Source: Psychrobacter aquimaris (GTDB taxonomy: Bacteria; Pseudomonadota; Gammaproteobacteria; Pseudomonadales; Moraxellaceae). Taken from it: a stretch of 64,000 nucleotides of DNA. Below, piece after piece: positions 29,334 through 38,474 of the stretch. The notes under the pieces were generated by a model that saw only the letters and a list, made by a program, of their open reading frames with translations, searched no databases and was not told the origin of the DNA. Made by a program: the position numbers and the translations under genes. Every line of letters begins with the position of its first letter. Within the stretch, counting starts at the first letter, position 1. Location: NCBI RefSeq assembly GCF_016107525.1, contig NZ_JABASR010000008.1:124001-188000 (forward strand). The letters are read 5' to 3'.

Positions 29334-30367
29334 GTATCGAAGACTTGCTACGCTTCACGGTTAAGCATAAAGCATCGGATTTACATATTTCAGCCGGTAT
29401 GCCAGCAATGATACGTGTTGATGGTGAAATGACCCGTATTAATATGCCAGAGATGACTCATCAGGTTGTGCATCAGCTTATTTATGACATCATGAACGAT
29501 AAGCAGCGTGCTGACTTTGAAGAATTTTATGAGACGGATTTCTCTTTTGAGATTCCTAACCTAGCACGTTTTCGGGTAAACGCATTCAATCAAAATCGCG
29601 GTGCAGGTGCTGTATTTCGTACCATTCCTTCCAAAGTTTTGACCATGGAAGACCTCGGCATGGGTGATGTGTTTAAACGTGTGTCAGACTTTAAGCGTGG
29701 CGTGGTATTGGTCACGGGTCCAACAGGTTCGGGTAAATCAACAACGCTGGCTGCCATGATTGATTATATTAACGAAAGTCGTAAAGAGCACATTTTAACG
29801 ATTGAAGATCCGATTGAATTTGTTCATGAATCGAAGAAAAGCCTGATTAACCAGCGTGAGGTGCATCGTGACACCTTGGGTTTCGAGCCTGCATTGCGCT
29901 CTGCGCTACGTGAGGATCCCGATGTGATTTTGGTCGGTGAGCTACGGGACCTTGAGACCATTCGCTTAGCATTGACAGCAGCAGAGACTGGTCACTTAGT
30001 ATTTGGCACCCTACACACCAGTTCAGCCGCCAAAACCATTGACCGTGTCATTGATGTATTCCCCGCCGCAGAAAAAGACATGATTCGGGCGATGCTATCA
30101 GAGTCACTACAAGCCGTTATCTCACAAACGCTTTTGCGTCGTCAAGCAGGCGGACGTGTAGCAGCACATGAAATCATGCTCGGTACACCCGCTATCCGTA
30201 ACTTGATACGTGAGAATAAAATCGCTCAAATGTACTCTGCTATCCAAACAGGTGCGGGTGAAGGTATGATTACTCTGGATCAAACGCTCAAAAACTTAGT
30301 AGCAAAAGGCACCATTAGTAAAGACGTAGCCCGTCCTTATGCTAAACAGCCTGAGGCATTTTTGTAA
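29312..30367 (+). CDS. pilT: Type IV pilus retraction ATPase PilT
   Basis: A hexameric cytoplasmic ATPase that depolymerises type IV pili, driving twitching motility and DNA uptake. The 351 residues have a PAS-like N-domain (LLRFTVKHKASDLHISAGM), Walker A GPTGSGKSTT near 133-142, the Asp box ILTIEDPIEFVHE, Walker B VILVGELRD, the His box TGHLVFGTLHT and the retraction-associated AIRNLIRENK near 290. pilU follows 171 bp downstream on the same strand. The pilins that it would retract are encoded near the right end of this window. Confidence 0.96.
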   Translation: MAEKNNLSIEDLLRFTVKHKASDLHISAGMPAMIRVDGEMTRINMPEMTHQVVHQLIYDIMNDKQRADFEEFYETDFSFEIPNLARFRVNAFNQNRGAGAVFRTIPSKVLTMEDLGMGDVFKRVSDFKRGVVLVTGPTGSGKSTTLAAMIDYINESRKEHILTIEDPIEFVHESKKSLINQREVHRDTLGFEPALRSALREDPDVILVGELRDLETIRLALTAAETGHLVFGTLHTSSAAKTIDRVIDVFPAAEKDMIRAMLSESLQAVISQTLLRRQAGGRVAAHEIMLGTPAIRNLIRENKIAQMYSAIQTGAGEGMITLDQTLKNLVAKGTISKDVARPYAKQPEAFL

Positions 30368-30538
30368 TATTATTAATCGTGCGTCACTGCCTTATAATGA
30401 CTGATGTGTGAGTCAATAATACAAACATTCATGAGGCATGATATGCCCTACTTTTATTGCTACTGGTTATTATTAGCGATTTTTAAAACATGATTTTAAA
30501 TACTTTTTTAATCGATTTACATCGAATGCAGGTACGAT

Positions 30539-31660
30539 ATGGACATTGATAAACTATTGCAGTTAATGATCAATAAAAATGGCTCGGACCTTTTTATTAC
30601 CGCTGATGTAGCGCCCTCCATGAAAGTAAATGGCAAAATTTTACCTGTCGGTAAAACGCCTTTAACCGCTGAGCAAACCATGCGACTGGTCAAAGGCGTC
30701 ATGACGCCAAACCAGCAAAAAGAGTTTGAAGAAACCAACGAGTGCCAATTTGCTATTGCTGATGAAGCACAGCAAGCACGTTTTCGTGTCAGTGCCTTTA
30801 TACAGCGTGATATGGCAGGGATGATTTTACGGAAAATTGAGAATAAAATTCCGACTGTCGAGGAGCTGCGTTTGCCGCCATCGCTAAAAGAGCTGGCAAT
30901 GAAAAAACGCGGTATCATTCTGCTAGTGGGTGCAACAGGTACGGGTAAATCGACGACCCTTGCTTCTATGATCGGGCATCGTAATCAAAACTCGCATGGT
31001 CACATCATTACCATCGAAGATCCTATCGAGTTTGTCCATAAACATCGTGGTTGTATTATTACCCAGCGTGAAGTTGGTATCGATACCCATTCATTTGAGG
31101 CAGGGCTAAAAAATACTTTGCGCCAAGCACCTGATGTTATCTTGATTGGTGAGATTCGTAACCGTGAGGTAATGAGCTACGCCATTCAATATGCAGAAAC
31201 AGGGCATTTGGTATTTGCGACCTTGCACGCCAACAACGCCAACCAAGCGATTGACCGTATTATTCACTTTTTTGAAACCAGTCGCCACAATCAGTTATTC
31301 ATGGATTTGTCGCTCAACTTGCAAGCCATTATTGCCCAGCAGCTCATTCCAACCCCTGATGGTAAAGGACGCCGTGCGGCTATCGAAATTTTGTTAAATT
31401 CACAGCTGATTAGTGATTATATCCGTAAAGGCGAGGTTCATGAAATCAAAGATGTCATGACACGATCGCGGGATAGTGGCATGCAAACCTTTGATCAGGC
31501 GCTTTTTGACTTATATGGACAAGGAGAAATCACGTATAAAGAAGCGATTCTTCATGCTGACTCTCCTAATGATTTGCGCCTAAAAATCAAACTTAGCAGT
31601 AAAAATGGCACAGCCAATCTGGATGAAGGTGTGGATAACTTATCATTAGATATCAGTTAA
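30539..31660 (+). CDS. pilU: PilT paralogue, retraction ATPase PilU
   Basis: A 373-residue accessory retraction ATPase that works with PilT. It has Walker A GATGTGKSTT near 138-147, IITIEDPIEFVHKH, VILIGEIRNREVM, and TGHLVFATLHANNANQ. Compared with PilT it has the longer C-terminus expected of PilU (residues about 350-373, ending in an acidic stretch). It presumably shares transcripts with pilT, and a strong terminator follows. Confidence 0.94.
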   Translation: MDIDKLLQLMINKNGSDLFITADVAPSMKVNGKILPVGKTPLTAEQTMRLVKGVMTPNQQKEFEETNECQFAIADEAQQARFRVSAFIQRDMAGMILRKIENKIPTVEELRLPPSLKELAMKKRGIILLVGATGTGKSTTLASMIGHRNQNSHGHIITIEDPIEFVHKHRGCIITQREVGIDTHSFEAGLKNTLRQAPDVILIGEIRNREVMSYAIQYAETGHLVFATLHANNANQAIDRIIHFFETSRHNQLFMDLSLNLQAIIAQQLIPTPDGKGRRAAIEILLNSQLISDYIRKGEVHEIKDVMTRSRDSGMQTFDQALFDLYGQGEITYKEAILHADSPNDLRLKIKLSSKNGTANLDEGVDNLSLDIS

Positions 31661-31706
31661 GTATGGCTTTTGAGCGTTATTATTTATTTTTGCCATAAAA
31701 ATTTCT

Positions 31707-31742
31707 AAGAAAGCCCTCATATTACTATGAGGGCTTTCTTAT
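31707..31742. terminator. Bidirectional terminator
   Basis: Perfect 14-bp stem aagaaagccctcat with its complement and a 6-nt loop, between converging pilU and fur. Confidence 0.9.
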
Positions 31743-31808
31743 TTTATACATGACGATAAGGCACTAAAAATAATATCAAATACAGAGCATGCTCACTAAC
31801 CAAAAAAG

Positions 31809-32243
31809 TTACTTGATACTATCTTGACACGCTTGGTCATTACAAATACCGTATAGCACCAATGAATGACCTGATAATTTAAATCCGTGCTTTTCTGCGA
31901 CTTTAAGTTGCTCTTCTTCGATGACTTCGTTATGAAATTCTATAATCTTGCCACAAACATCACAAACCAGATGATCATGATGCCCTTCTTGGGTAATCTC
32001 GAACACGGACAAATTATTTTCAAAATTATGGCGCTCAACGATTCCAGCTTGCTCAAACTGCGTGAGCACTCGGTAAACAGTCGCTAAACCCACATCCTCA
32101 CCTTGTTCTATCAGTGCCTTATAAACCTCTTCAGCACTCATATGATGCAACTCTGCACTCTCCAGCAGCTCTAAAATCTTGATGCGAGGTAACGTGACTT
32201 TTAATCCCGCTTTACGTAAATCTTGATTGGTAAAAGAAGCCAT
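31809..32243 (-). CDS. fur: Ferric uptake regulator Fur
   Basis: An iron-responsive repressor. The 144 residues comprise a winged-helix domain (about 1-82; LRKAGLKVTLPRIKILELLE, VGLATVYRVLTQFEQAGI) and a dimerisation and metal domain with HHDHLVCDVCGKIIEF (His/Cys metal ligands) and a second cysteine pair in CNDQAC near the C-terminus, typical of structural zinc. It is divergent from bamE, the same neighbour as in Pseudomonas. A Fur-box-like sequence in its upstream region suggests autoregulation. Confidence 0.96.
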   Translation of the reverse strand: MASFTNQDLRKAGLKVTLPRIKILELLESAELHHMSAEEVYKALIEQGEDVGLATVYRVLTQFEQAGIVERHNFENNLSVFEITQEGHHDHLVCDVCGKIIEFHNEVIEEEQLKVAEKHGFKLSGHSLVLYGICNDQACQDSIK

Positions 32244-32305
32244 AATATCCCTTCTGACTGTGACAGTCTTAGCAAATAAAGAACCAAAAATATGAGATAA
32301 ACAAT

Positions 32306-32320
32306 CGTTAATGATTATTT
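32306..32320. promoter_or_regulatory. Possible Fur box
   Basis: On the minus strand the 15 bases aaataatcattaacg match the 7-1-7 Fur consensus TGATAATNATTATCA at 10 of 14 positions by eye. It lies about 65 bp upstream of the fur start in the 327-bp fur/bamE spacer, where both promoters must lie. Confidence 0.35.
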
Positions 32321-32570
32321 TTTATAGTATATGAAACATTTTAATAACAGCTGACTGGCTGATTTAGCCTCATTTTCAAGCCTGTTATTTTCTATAACAA
32401 TACTAACGCAAGCCTATGAATTTAAAATATAAATAATAATATGGCTCAGGTAGCATTTGGTAAATAATGTCGTAAGTGGTAGGAAATTGCAAGTAAATGA
32501 CGTATCATTTGTCCAAGATTGTCGGCCAGACTAGCATTAACAACCTCTGGCTGCGCCTAATTCATTTCTT

Positions 32571-32990
32571 ATGAGTCATCTTACCATGATAAAGACATTA
32601 ACTTTTCGTCCGTTAAGCCCTGCAAGCGTATTACGCAAGATTGTCATCACCAGTATGCTTAGCGCTACTGTCGCTATGTCTGGCTGCTCATTATTGAGTG
32701 TTTATAAGATTGATTTGCCACAAGGCACTGCCATCACTCAAGCACAAGCGCAAAAACTGCAATTGGGTATGAATCAAAACCAAGTCCTTTATATCCTTGG
32801 TAGCCCAGCTATTAGAGACACATTAGAACCTAAGCGCTGGGATTATATTTATGATTATAAAGCAGGGACAGAAGGTAGCCGCAAGGGTATCGCTGATGTC
32901 AAAAATGCCAGCCAACACTTAATTATCTACTTTGATGATAATGGTTTGGTCAATCGTATTGAAGGTATTGAAAGCCTACCTGCATCATAA
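32571..32990 (+). CDS. bamE: Outer membrane assembly lipoprotein BamE
   Basis: A small lipoprotein of the BAM complex that inserts beta-barrel proteins into the outer membrane. The 139 residues have an N-terminal signal with lipobox MSGC (Cys39), then the SmpA/OmlA domain: VYKIDLPQGTAITQAQ, LQLGMNQNQVLYILGSP and RWDYIYDY, closely matching the family. The signal region is long, and Met6 is an alternative start. It is adjacent to fur and rnfH, as in Pseudomonas, where bamE is called omlA. Confidence 0.93.
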   Translation: MSHLTMIKTLTFRPLSPASVLRKIVITSMLSATVAMSGCSLLSVYKIDLPQGTAITQAQAQKLQLGMNQNQVLYILGSPAIRDTLEPKRWDYIYDYKAGTEGSRKGIADVKNASQHLIIYFDDNGLVNRIEGIESLPAS

Positions 32991-33034
32991 TCAAGAGCGT
33001 CAATTGGCTTTGATGATAGATGGATGAACATCGC

Positions 33035-33349
33035 TTAAACTCGAGATTTACTCTTGCGCTGAGACATAGGATCAGCGCTTAAGCTGCGATATACTTCGAT
33101 ACGATCAAAAGGCTGCAAGCGATAGCTAAGCGGCTGTTTTTGTGCATAGATACCCACATGCCAACGCTTCGCTGTTGGCGTGGCAATGTCTACCACTTGC
33201 TCACACCAACGTGCTAACGCTGGAAATTTTACCAGCCATCCTGCCTGCATCAGCGCCGCATACAAACTCGTTTCATGATTAACTTGTAGGGTTAAATAAT
33301 GCTGACGCTTTGCATCTTCGGCATATGCCAAATAAACAGTCATTGGCAT
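33035..33349 (-). CDS. RnfH family protein (UPF0125)
   Basis: A ubiquitin-like beta-grasp protein of unknown role, often encoded with ratA and bamE. From Met at 33349 the product is 104 residues, close to the usual 95-100. It starts MPMTVYLAYAEDAKRQ, with LQVNHETSLYAALMQAG, VGIYAQKQPL and LQPFDRIEVYRSLSADP. The frame stays open back to 33484, but that longer start overlaps the upstream transporter by 82 bp, lacks a ribosome site, and adds 45 residues foreign to the family. ratA is not next to it here. Confidence 0.8.
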   Translation of the reverse strand: MPMTVYLAYAEDAKRQHYLTLQVNHETSLYAALMQAGWLVKFPALARWCEQVVDIATPTAKRWHVGIYAQKQPLSYRLQPFDRIEVYRSLSADPMSQRKSKSRV

Positions 33350-33402
33350 GGTCTGCTCAGATGACGGCGCACAATTATTATCAGATTGAACGCCATTAGC
33401 GG

Positions 33403-34545
33403 TTAACTCAACCACTGCATCACCCAACCTATCAATGCCAATAACAGTGCTAGTGGCACAATCAAACGAATCGCTATTCGCCATAAGTTATAAAACGCTT
33501 CATTGCCAAAATTTAATGACTTACGTAGATGACTAATTTTCATCTGCCAACCCGCAAAGATAGACAGAAATAATACCGCTATGCTGCTAATAATCACTAA
33601 GAGTCCGACCAGCCAAACAGTTGGTACGATAACGACTAACAAAAGCGCCAAGACAAAGGTCAATACTACACTGACCAGCAGTCCAAACTTGTGCGCTAAT
33701 TGCTGGGTACTATAATGCAGCAAATAGCTGGCGACAAATAACACCCCTATCCAATAGGATAGCTGTCCAATTGGTGGCAGCGCCATGCCACTAGTAGATA
33801 AAGCAACGACCCCAACGATCAATTGTAATATCCAAATCGGGAGCACCAATTTGGTTGCACGATACTCACTCGTCGCACGACTGCGAGCAGGTTTTTGCGC
33901 ATTGATATTGTCCGTGTCTACCGCTGTTGCCACTTGGTTGGTTACCAAATTTTGACCAAACCAGTATAAACCTGTACCTGCACCCACACTAACCAACGCT
34001 AACGCGACTGCACGCGCCCATTCATTTAAGCTGATATCAGTCATCGCAAAGTCAATATTGGGTAGGCCATTTGCCACGCCCAGCAACAAACCTATCACCA
34101 TTAACCCCAAGCCAATCGGTAATGGTGCAACGCCCAATAAACTCAGTAAAACAGCAACGACCATCAGGCCCGCAGCGATCGCAAAGCTTGGTATAGCAGG
34201 AGCACTATTAAGCTCCGTCAATGCAGCTAAAACACCTGTGCTCGCGCCTGAGATAACTAACGCTGCGATCATAATAGAGACCAGCGCGGCGAGCCAACCA
34301 AAACTACGCCATATTGGACTGGCATCCGCTTCGCGAGTGAGTTTTTGCATCCCTGCTAATGGCGCATCGACACTACGATAGGCTAAAGCAATTTCCGCAT
34401 AAACAACGGGCAAAGATACCAATACCATTGCCAATAGCCAGAGTAGCCAAAAGTCGATCTCACCAATGGATGCTGGTGCAAACCAACGAAATAGCAGTAA
34501 CGGTAGCAGTGCCGCGATAAAATAAGAAGCATAACGGATCATCAT
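33403..34545 (-). CDS. Shortened NSS (SLC6)-like sodium symporter
   Basis: A 380-residue membrane protein with about ten hydrophobic helices. The segment near 32-110 resembles helices 2-3 of neurotransmitter:sodium symporters: a helix ending SLPVVYAEIALAYRS, then APLAGMQKLTREADASPIWR and GWLAALVSIMIAALVISGAS. The family's first helix with its sodium and substrate residues is not recognisable, and the protein is shorter than usual (about 450). It may be a divergent or non-transporting member. It lies where ratA sits in related rnfH loci. The stop lies about 50 bp before rnfH, so the two are probably co-transcribed. Confidence 0.6.
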   Translation of the reverse strand: MMIRYASYFIAALLPLLLFRWFAPASIGEIDFWLLWLLAMVLVSLPVVYAEIALAYRSVDAPLAGMQKLTREADASPIWRSFGWLAALVSIMIAALVISGASTGVLAALTELNSAPAIPSFAIAAGLMVVAVLLSLLGVAPLPIGLGLMVIGLLLGVANGLPNIDFAMTDISLNEWARAVALALVSVGAGTGLYWFGQNLVTNQVATAVDTDNINAQKPARSRATSEYRATKLVLPIWILQLIVGVVALSTSGMALPPIGQLSYWIGVLFVASYLLHYSTQQLAHKFGLLVSVVLTFVLALLLVVIVPTVWLVGLLVIISSIAVLFLSIFAGWQMKISHLRKSLNFGNEAFYNLWRIAIRLIVPLALLLALIGWVMQWLS

Positions 34546-34738
34546 AATCTAAATCCAAACGATCTAATACCTTTCACAAAAATGAGAATAGCTAGGAAAA
34601 CGAGTGTCAGTACTACACATTGTAGACGAAACAAGTTTGACACAGCTAATCATACTCTGTGGGTTTGGTATAAAGTGAATAACGATAATTTATCATGATA
34701 CAGAGCAATGATAAGCCTCTGTAAGCAGTTTTATTTTA

Positions 34739-34845
34739 TATAGTCGATTCAATTTAAAAGAAGCACAAGGTAACCAGAAGCAAATATACGTCCAATACTT
34801 CAAGCGAGGTTAATGCGGCAACTCTTTTATAATGGAATGACTATA
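34739..34845. mobile_element. MITE-like 107-bp inverted-repeat element, copy 1
   Basis: Ends are tatagtcgattcaatttaaa and the near-inverse tataatggaatgactata, with TA dinucleotides outside. There is no coding capacity. A diverged second copy lies upstream of fdxA. It sits in the 432-bp spacer between the NSS-like gene and the cytochrome c4 gene. Confidence 0.6.
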
Positions 34846-34878
34846 TGGTCTCTATAATATAAGGGATGAACAGTTATA

Positions 34879-34903
34879 AAAAAACCCCGAAATCGGGGTT
34901 TAA
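34879..34903 (-). terminator. Terminator of the cytochrome c4 gene
   Basis: Stem aaaccccga with tcggggttt, with a T-run on the minus strand. Confidence 0.8.
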
Positions 34904-34977
34904 GAATGAAATAATAACGAATATATAGTCGAGCGCTCAGTAGTCTTAGTTACGTACTCGTAACTGACACCAACGAA

Positions 34978-35646
34978 TTAGTGAATAGCACTGATATAGT
35001 CTGACAAGATACGAATATCACGATCAGATAGTTTTGAGGCAACGGTTTGCATCATCCCCATTTCGCCTTCTTTCGCGGCATCATTGACTCGTTTTTGATC
35101 ATCGCTATCGATATCATCAACACGTCCAGCAGCACGGAAGAGTTTTAGCTGAGTAGCAATGTACTGAGCATGCTGTCCGCCTAATTTTGGAAATGCCGCC
35201 CAAGTGTTACCTGCAGCGTCTGGCCCATGACAACCGGCACAGCCAATAACGCCACGTGACTTATCACCACCCAAGAATAGCTTAGTAGCTTCTTGGTTGG
35301 TCGCAGGATTACCAAATCCAACGCCCCAAGGCGCTTGGCTAGCATAATAACCGGCCACATTGGCTAGGTCTTGCTGCGATAAGTTTGCAACTTGCGATTG
35401 CATAATGCCATTCTTGCGATAGCCAGCTTTAAAGTTGACCAACTGTTTGTAAAGGTATTTTACGTTTTGGCCACCCAAATTCGGCTGCGCAGGGACAACA
35501 CTGACACCATCAACACCATGACAAGCCGCACAAACCGTTTCTGCAATTTGCTTACCGGCATTGACGTCGTACTCAGGAACAATAATAGCAGCTTGTACGC
35601 TGAAACTTGCAACGCATAAGCTGGCAGCAGCGATTAACTTTTTCAT
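34978..35646 (-). CDS. Di-haem cytochrome c4
   Basis: A 222-residue periplasmic electron carrier, probably donating to terminal oxidases. It has a signal peptide MKKLIAAASLCVASFSVQA, then two class I cytochrome c domains, each with a CxxCH haem site (CAACHGVDG near 45 and CAGCHGPDAAG near 140) and distal methionines expected in GIMQSQVANLS and EMGMMQTVASKLS. The start at 35646 has AGGAT upstream; the frame runs 25 codons further 5' without a signal peptide. The engB-cytochrome c4 neighbourhood is also found in Pseudomonas. Confidence 0.92.
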   Translation of the reverse strand: MKKLIAAASLCVASFSVQAAIIVPEYDVNAGKQIAETVCAACHGVDGVSVVPAQPNLGGQNVKYLYKQLVNFKAGYRKNGIMQSQVANLSQQDLANVAGYYASQAPWGVGFGNPATNQEATKLFLGGDKSRGVIGCAGCHGPDAAGNTWAAFPKLGGQHAQYIATQLKLFRAAGRVDDIDSDDQKRVNDAAKEGEMGMMQTVASKLSDRDIRILSDYISAIH

Positions 35647-35898
35647 TGATACAAATCCTACTAGCTCGGCGTAAGCATTATTTAGAGTGATTGCACTGAT
35701 AAGATACCTCGTATAAACCACCTTACTATTGGTTAGGTAGGTATATGTTTTAAGGTCTTGGCCACAAGCAGTCTGAAAGTACTTACTAACATCAGGGTTT
35801 ATTTTCGATTATTATAGCAAGACTTTGTAGCATTTGCCTACTTAATCGTCACATCCATCAGTTTTTCTAACACATAAGCCCGTATGCTGACAAAAAAC

Positions 35899-35936
35899 AA
35901 AAAGCGCGTAAAGGTTAAACAACCCAGCGCTTTTTT
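35899..35936 (-). terminator. Terminator of the cytochrome c5-like gene
   Basis: Stem aaaaagcgc with gcgcttttt; the minus-strand reading ends in a broken T-run. Confidence 0.65.
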
Positions 35937-35974
35937 AAGTTGTTTTATACTGTTTTACTGTATCGGTCAGCGTC

Positions 35975-36313
35975 TCATTTACTCATGTACTCAATCAACT
36001 TGCGATAATCATCGTCACTACAACTGTTACAAAGACCACCAGCTGGCATCTGTGTCATACCATTTTTGACGGAATTAATCAGGGTCGGCATGCTTTTTTG
36101 TTTTATAAGCTGTTGCCATTTGGCACTATCACCTTTTTTGATGGCGTTCAGCGCCCCACTATCGTGACAGGCGGCACATGAGTTATCATAGCTGGTTGCA
36201 ATATCAGCAGCATTAGCGCTAGTCATGATGACACTACTTATTAGCAGTAATACCGCTCCGCTACCTATTAAAAATCGGTAGATCTGGCTGAAAAGTGCAT
36301 TGATTGAAACCAT
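35975..36313 (-). CDS. Small c-type cytochrome, c5-like
   Basis: A 112-residue periplasmic mono-haem cytochrome. It has a signal sequence with core GSGAVLLLISSVIM cut after SANA, one haem site CAACHDSGAL near residue 45, a TQMPAGGLC methionine ligand region, and the extra cysteine pair CNSC near 95 that forms a disulfide in cytochrome c5. A very strong AAGGAGGTG site precedes the ATG, suggesting high expression. The partner oxidase is unknown. Confidence 0.88.
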   Translation of the reverse strand: MVSINALFSQIYRFLIGSGAVLLLISSVIMTSANAADIATSYDNSCAACHDSGALNAIKKGDSAKWQQLIKQKSMPTLINSVKNGMTQMPAGGLCNSCSDDDYRKLIEYMSK

Positions 36314-36722
36314 AGAACACCTCCTTTTGATGCTTCTCTCGTTTAATCAATCTTGCTGTTAAACGTCGTTCGTTCAGTATATCTTATTAAATATTGTAAC
36401 AATGTATGTCGTATAAATATAGATAAATATAGTTTGGCTTTGGTAACGCATGAATAAAATCGATAACTTGCTCTAACGATGGGTTATTTTAATGGTATTC
36501 TGTCATTTATATGATGCTAATCATAGTTATTTCAATAAGTAAGATAAGTAATAGTATAGAATAGTCGATGACTTGAAACGACTGTATTTATGACCAATAA
36601 ACATTGAAAGTTATGATGAATAATTTCGTACAGCTTTTTTGTCTAATGCACCGTCTTCTCGACAACCAGTTGATTAAAATTTTACAACCGTATCCAATTT
36701 CTTAAAGATTAATGAGCCATTT
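36314..36722. other. Divergent spacer upstream of engB
   Basis: 409 bp, AT-rich, with the divergent promoters of the cytochrome and engB. I see no hairpin, repeat or small gene. Confidence 0.4.
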
Positions 36723-37508
36723 ATGAGTACCCCGTTTACTGATGTCGCCGCCGAACATGCATTGTTCAACACTAAGTCTCGTCAAAAAATTCAGCAAACT
36801 GAGTTTATGATGTCAGCGCCTACTTTTCGTCTCTGCCCACCCGATATGGGCTTAGAAGTTGCCTTTGCAGGACGCTCAAACGCAGGTAAATCTTCGGCTA
36901 TTAATGCATTGACCAACCAGCGCCAACTGGCACGCTCTTCCAAAACACCTGGTCGTACGCAGATGATTAACTTTTTTAGTATTGGTGATGCTGATAGACG
37001 TTTGGTAGATTTGCCAGGTTATGGCTATGCAGCCGTACCGCTTGAGATGAAAAAAGAATGGCAGGTTGAGCTAGAAGAATACTTGGTATCGCGCTCAAGC
37101 TTGGCAGGTTTGGTGCTCATGACTGACATTCGTCATCCCTTGAAGTTCTTTGATGAGCAAATGCTACGTTGGGCACAAGATGGTGAGCTACCCGTTCATA
37201 TCTTGCTAACCAAAGCAGATAAACTGAAATATGGCGCATCTAAAAATGCCTTACTGAATACTCGTAAAAGACTGAAACAACTGGGATTGAACTGTAGCAT
37301 TCAGCTATTTTCAGCACTAAGAAAAGAAGGTCTTGATGAATTGGCTGGTGTAATGGGCAACTGGTATGAGTATCAGCTCGATGCAGACAAAATTATTGAG
37401 TCCTCTTTTGCATTACTAGAAGGCGCTGAGTTGGAAGATGCGATTGAAAAAGATAGCATTGAAAAGGAAAGCGCTCAAAACGAATATTCTCAAAAAGAGA
37501 ACAAATAG
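36723..37508 (+). CDS. engB: Ribosome biogenesis GTPase EngB (YsxC/YihA)
   Basis: An essential GTPase for 50S subunit assembly. The 261 residues include G1 [14 protein letters not shown] (about 50-63), the switch region [15 protein letters not shown]3 DLPGYGYA, G4 LTKADK and G5-like FSALRKEG. Typical EngB is 195-215 residues; here an N-terminal extension of about 25 and an acidic Glu/Lys/Ser-rich tail of about 40 residues (ending SQKENK) are added. The tail is probably disordered. A terminator follows. Confidence 0.93.
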   Translation: MSTPFTDVAAEHALFNTKSRQKIQQTEFMMSAPTFRLCPPDMGLEVAFAGRSNAGKSSAINALTNQRQLARSSKTPGRTQMINFFSIGDADRRLVDLPGYGYAAVPLEMKKEWQVELEEYLVSRSSLAGLVLMTDIRHPLKFFDEQMLRWAQDGELPVHILLTKADKLKYGASKNALLNTRKRLKQLGLNCSIQLFSALRKEGLDELAGVMGNWYEYQLDADKIIESSFALLEGAELEDAIEKDSIEKESAQNEYSQKENK

Positions 37509-37526
37509 ATATCATAGTCTTCAATC

Positions 37527-37565
37527 AAAAAGGGTTTATCGTTATTATCGATAAACCCTTTTTTT
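37527..37565 (+). terminator. Terminator of engB
   Basis: Stem aaaaagggtttatcg with cgataaacccttttt and a 7-nt loop, then T-run. Confidence 0.88.
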
Positions 37566-37587
37566 ATGATCATTTAAAAAGATTTTT

Positions 37588-37639
37588 ATTTAAGGACTTT
37601 TTATTTAAGGACTTTTCATTTAAGTACTTTTCATTTAAG
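37588..37639. repeat. 15-bp tandem repeat at the end of the HAD gene
   Basis: Units atttaaggacttttt, atttaaggacttttc and atttaagtacttttc are followed by a partial fourth; a degenerate unit precedes them. The last unit overlaps the stop codon of the minus-strand HAD gene. Confidence 0.7.
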
Positions 37640-38348
37640 CGCATAGTAGCTCAGCCAACGCCTGCGGGGTATCAACCTGATAAGTGGGTTGCTGCGCGGC
37701 GAGCTCTGCTTGTGATGCAGTACCATAATTCACCGCAATGCTGGTCATGCCAAGTTGTGTTGCCATTTGAATATCGTAGATACTATCACCGATAAAAACA
37801 GCATTGGCAATTTGCTGATCGGTATAATCCAAAATATCATTCAGCATCTGCGGATTAGGTTTTGAGCCTGCCTCATCGGCACAGCGGGTCATCACAAAAT
37901 AATGGTGACTATCTGAAGCATCTAATACGCGGTCTAAGCCCTTTCGTTTTTTACCAGTTGCAACCGCGAGACTTTTACCTTGCGCTTGTAATGTCTGCAA
38001 CATACCTTCTATCGGCGCAAAAAGTGGCGTACGGTGACTATTGGCAATATAGTGGTCTGCATAGCTTTGCTGAATGGCCAGTTTCTGTGACTCATTTGCT
38101 TGCGGATACAAAATCTCAATGCCATTCATTAAGCTCAGCCCAATAATGTCTTGTACTGCTTTATCGGTCGTCTGAAATCCATGTGCTTCTCCTGCGACAT
38201 GCATCGACTCAACGATTAAGCCGATTGAGTCCATCAGCGTCCCGTCCCAATCAAAAATAATCAGCGTCTTATCTGCTAAGCGATGACTGGCTGATAACTG
38301 ATTTCTTTTGGCAGCGGTAGAGATACTAGCGACAGATTGTTCACTCAT
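37635..38348 (-). CDS. HAD-IA family phosphatase
   Basis: A 237-residue cytosolic phosphatase resembling phosphoglycolate/pyrophosphate phosphatases. Motif I is IIFDWDGTLMDS (about 31-42, nucleophile and general acid Asp), motif II VATGKKRKGL, and motifs III/IV KPNPQM and VFIGDSIYDIQMA near 195. The cap domain lies between. The substrate is not predictable; a HAD gene next to rluC is common in Gammaproteobacteria. It lies downstream of rluC on the same strand, separated by a terminator. Confidence 0.88.
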   Translation of the reverse strand: MSEQSVASISTAAKRNQLSASHRLADKTLIIFDWDGTLMDSIGLIVESMHVAGEAHGFQTTDKAVQDIIGLSLMNGIEILYPQANESQKLAIQQSYADHYIANSHRTPLFAPIEGMLQTLQAQGKSLAVATGKKRKGLDRVLDASDSHHYFVMTRCADEAGSKPNPQMLNDILDYTDQQIANAVFIGDSIYDIQMATQLGMTSIAVNYGTASQAELAAQQPTYQVDTPQALAELLCA

Positions 38349-38396
38349 AAATAGACCTTAGCGAATAGCGATAATAAATGGTAGATACAGATATGA

Positions 38397-38442
38397 AAAC
38401 GTCACGGCAACTTATTAGGAAAAATAAGCGTTCGTGACGTTT
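38397..38442 (-). terminator. Terminator of rluC
   Basis: Outer stem aaacgtcacg with cgtgacgttt, extended by inner pairing cttatt/aataag. On the minus strand it ends gttttc. Confidence 0.65.
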
Positions 38443-38474
38443 AAAATTGATACTTAAAAATTCTATTTGGCGAC

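Noticed and set aside
33350..33484. Longer N-terminus for the RnfH family gene
   Set aside because: Would overlap the upstream gene by 82 bp, lacks a ribosome site, and adds residues not typical of the family.
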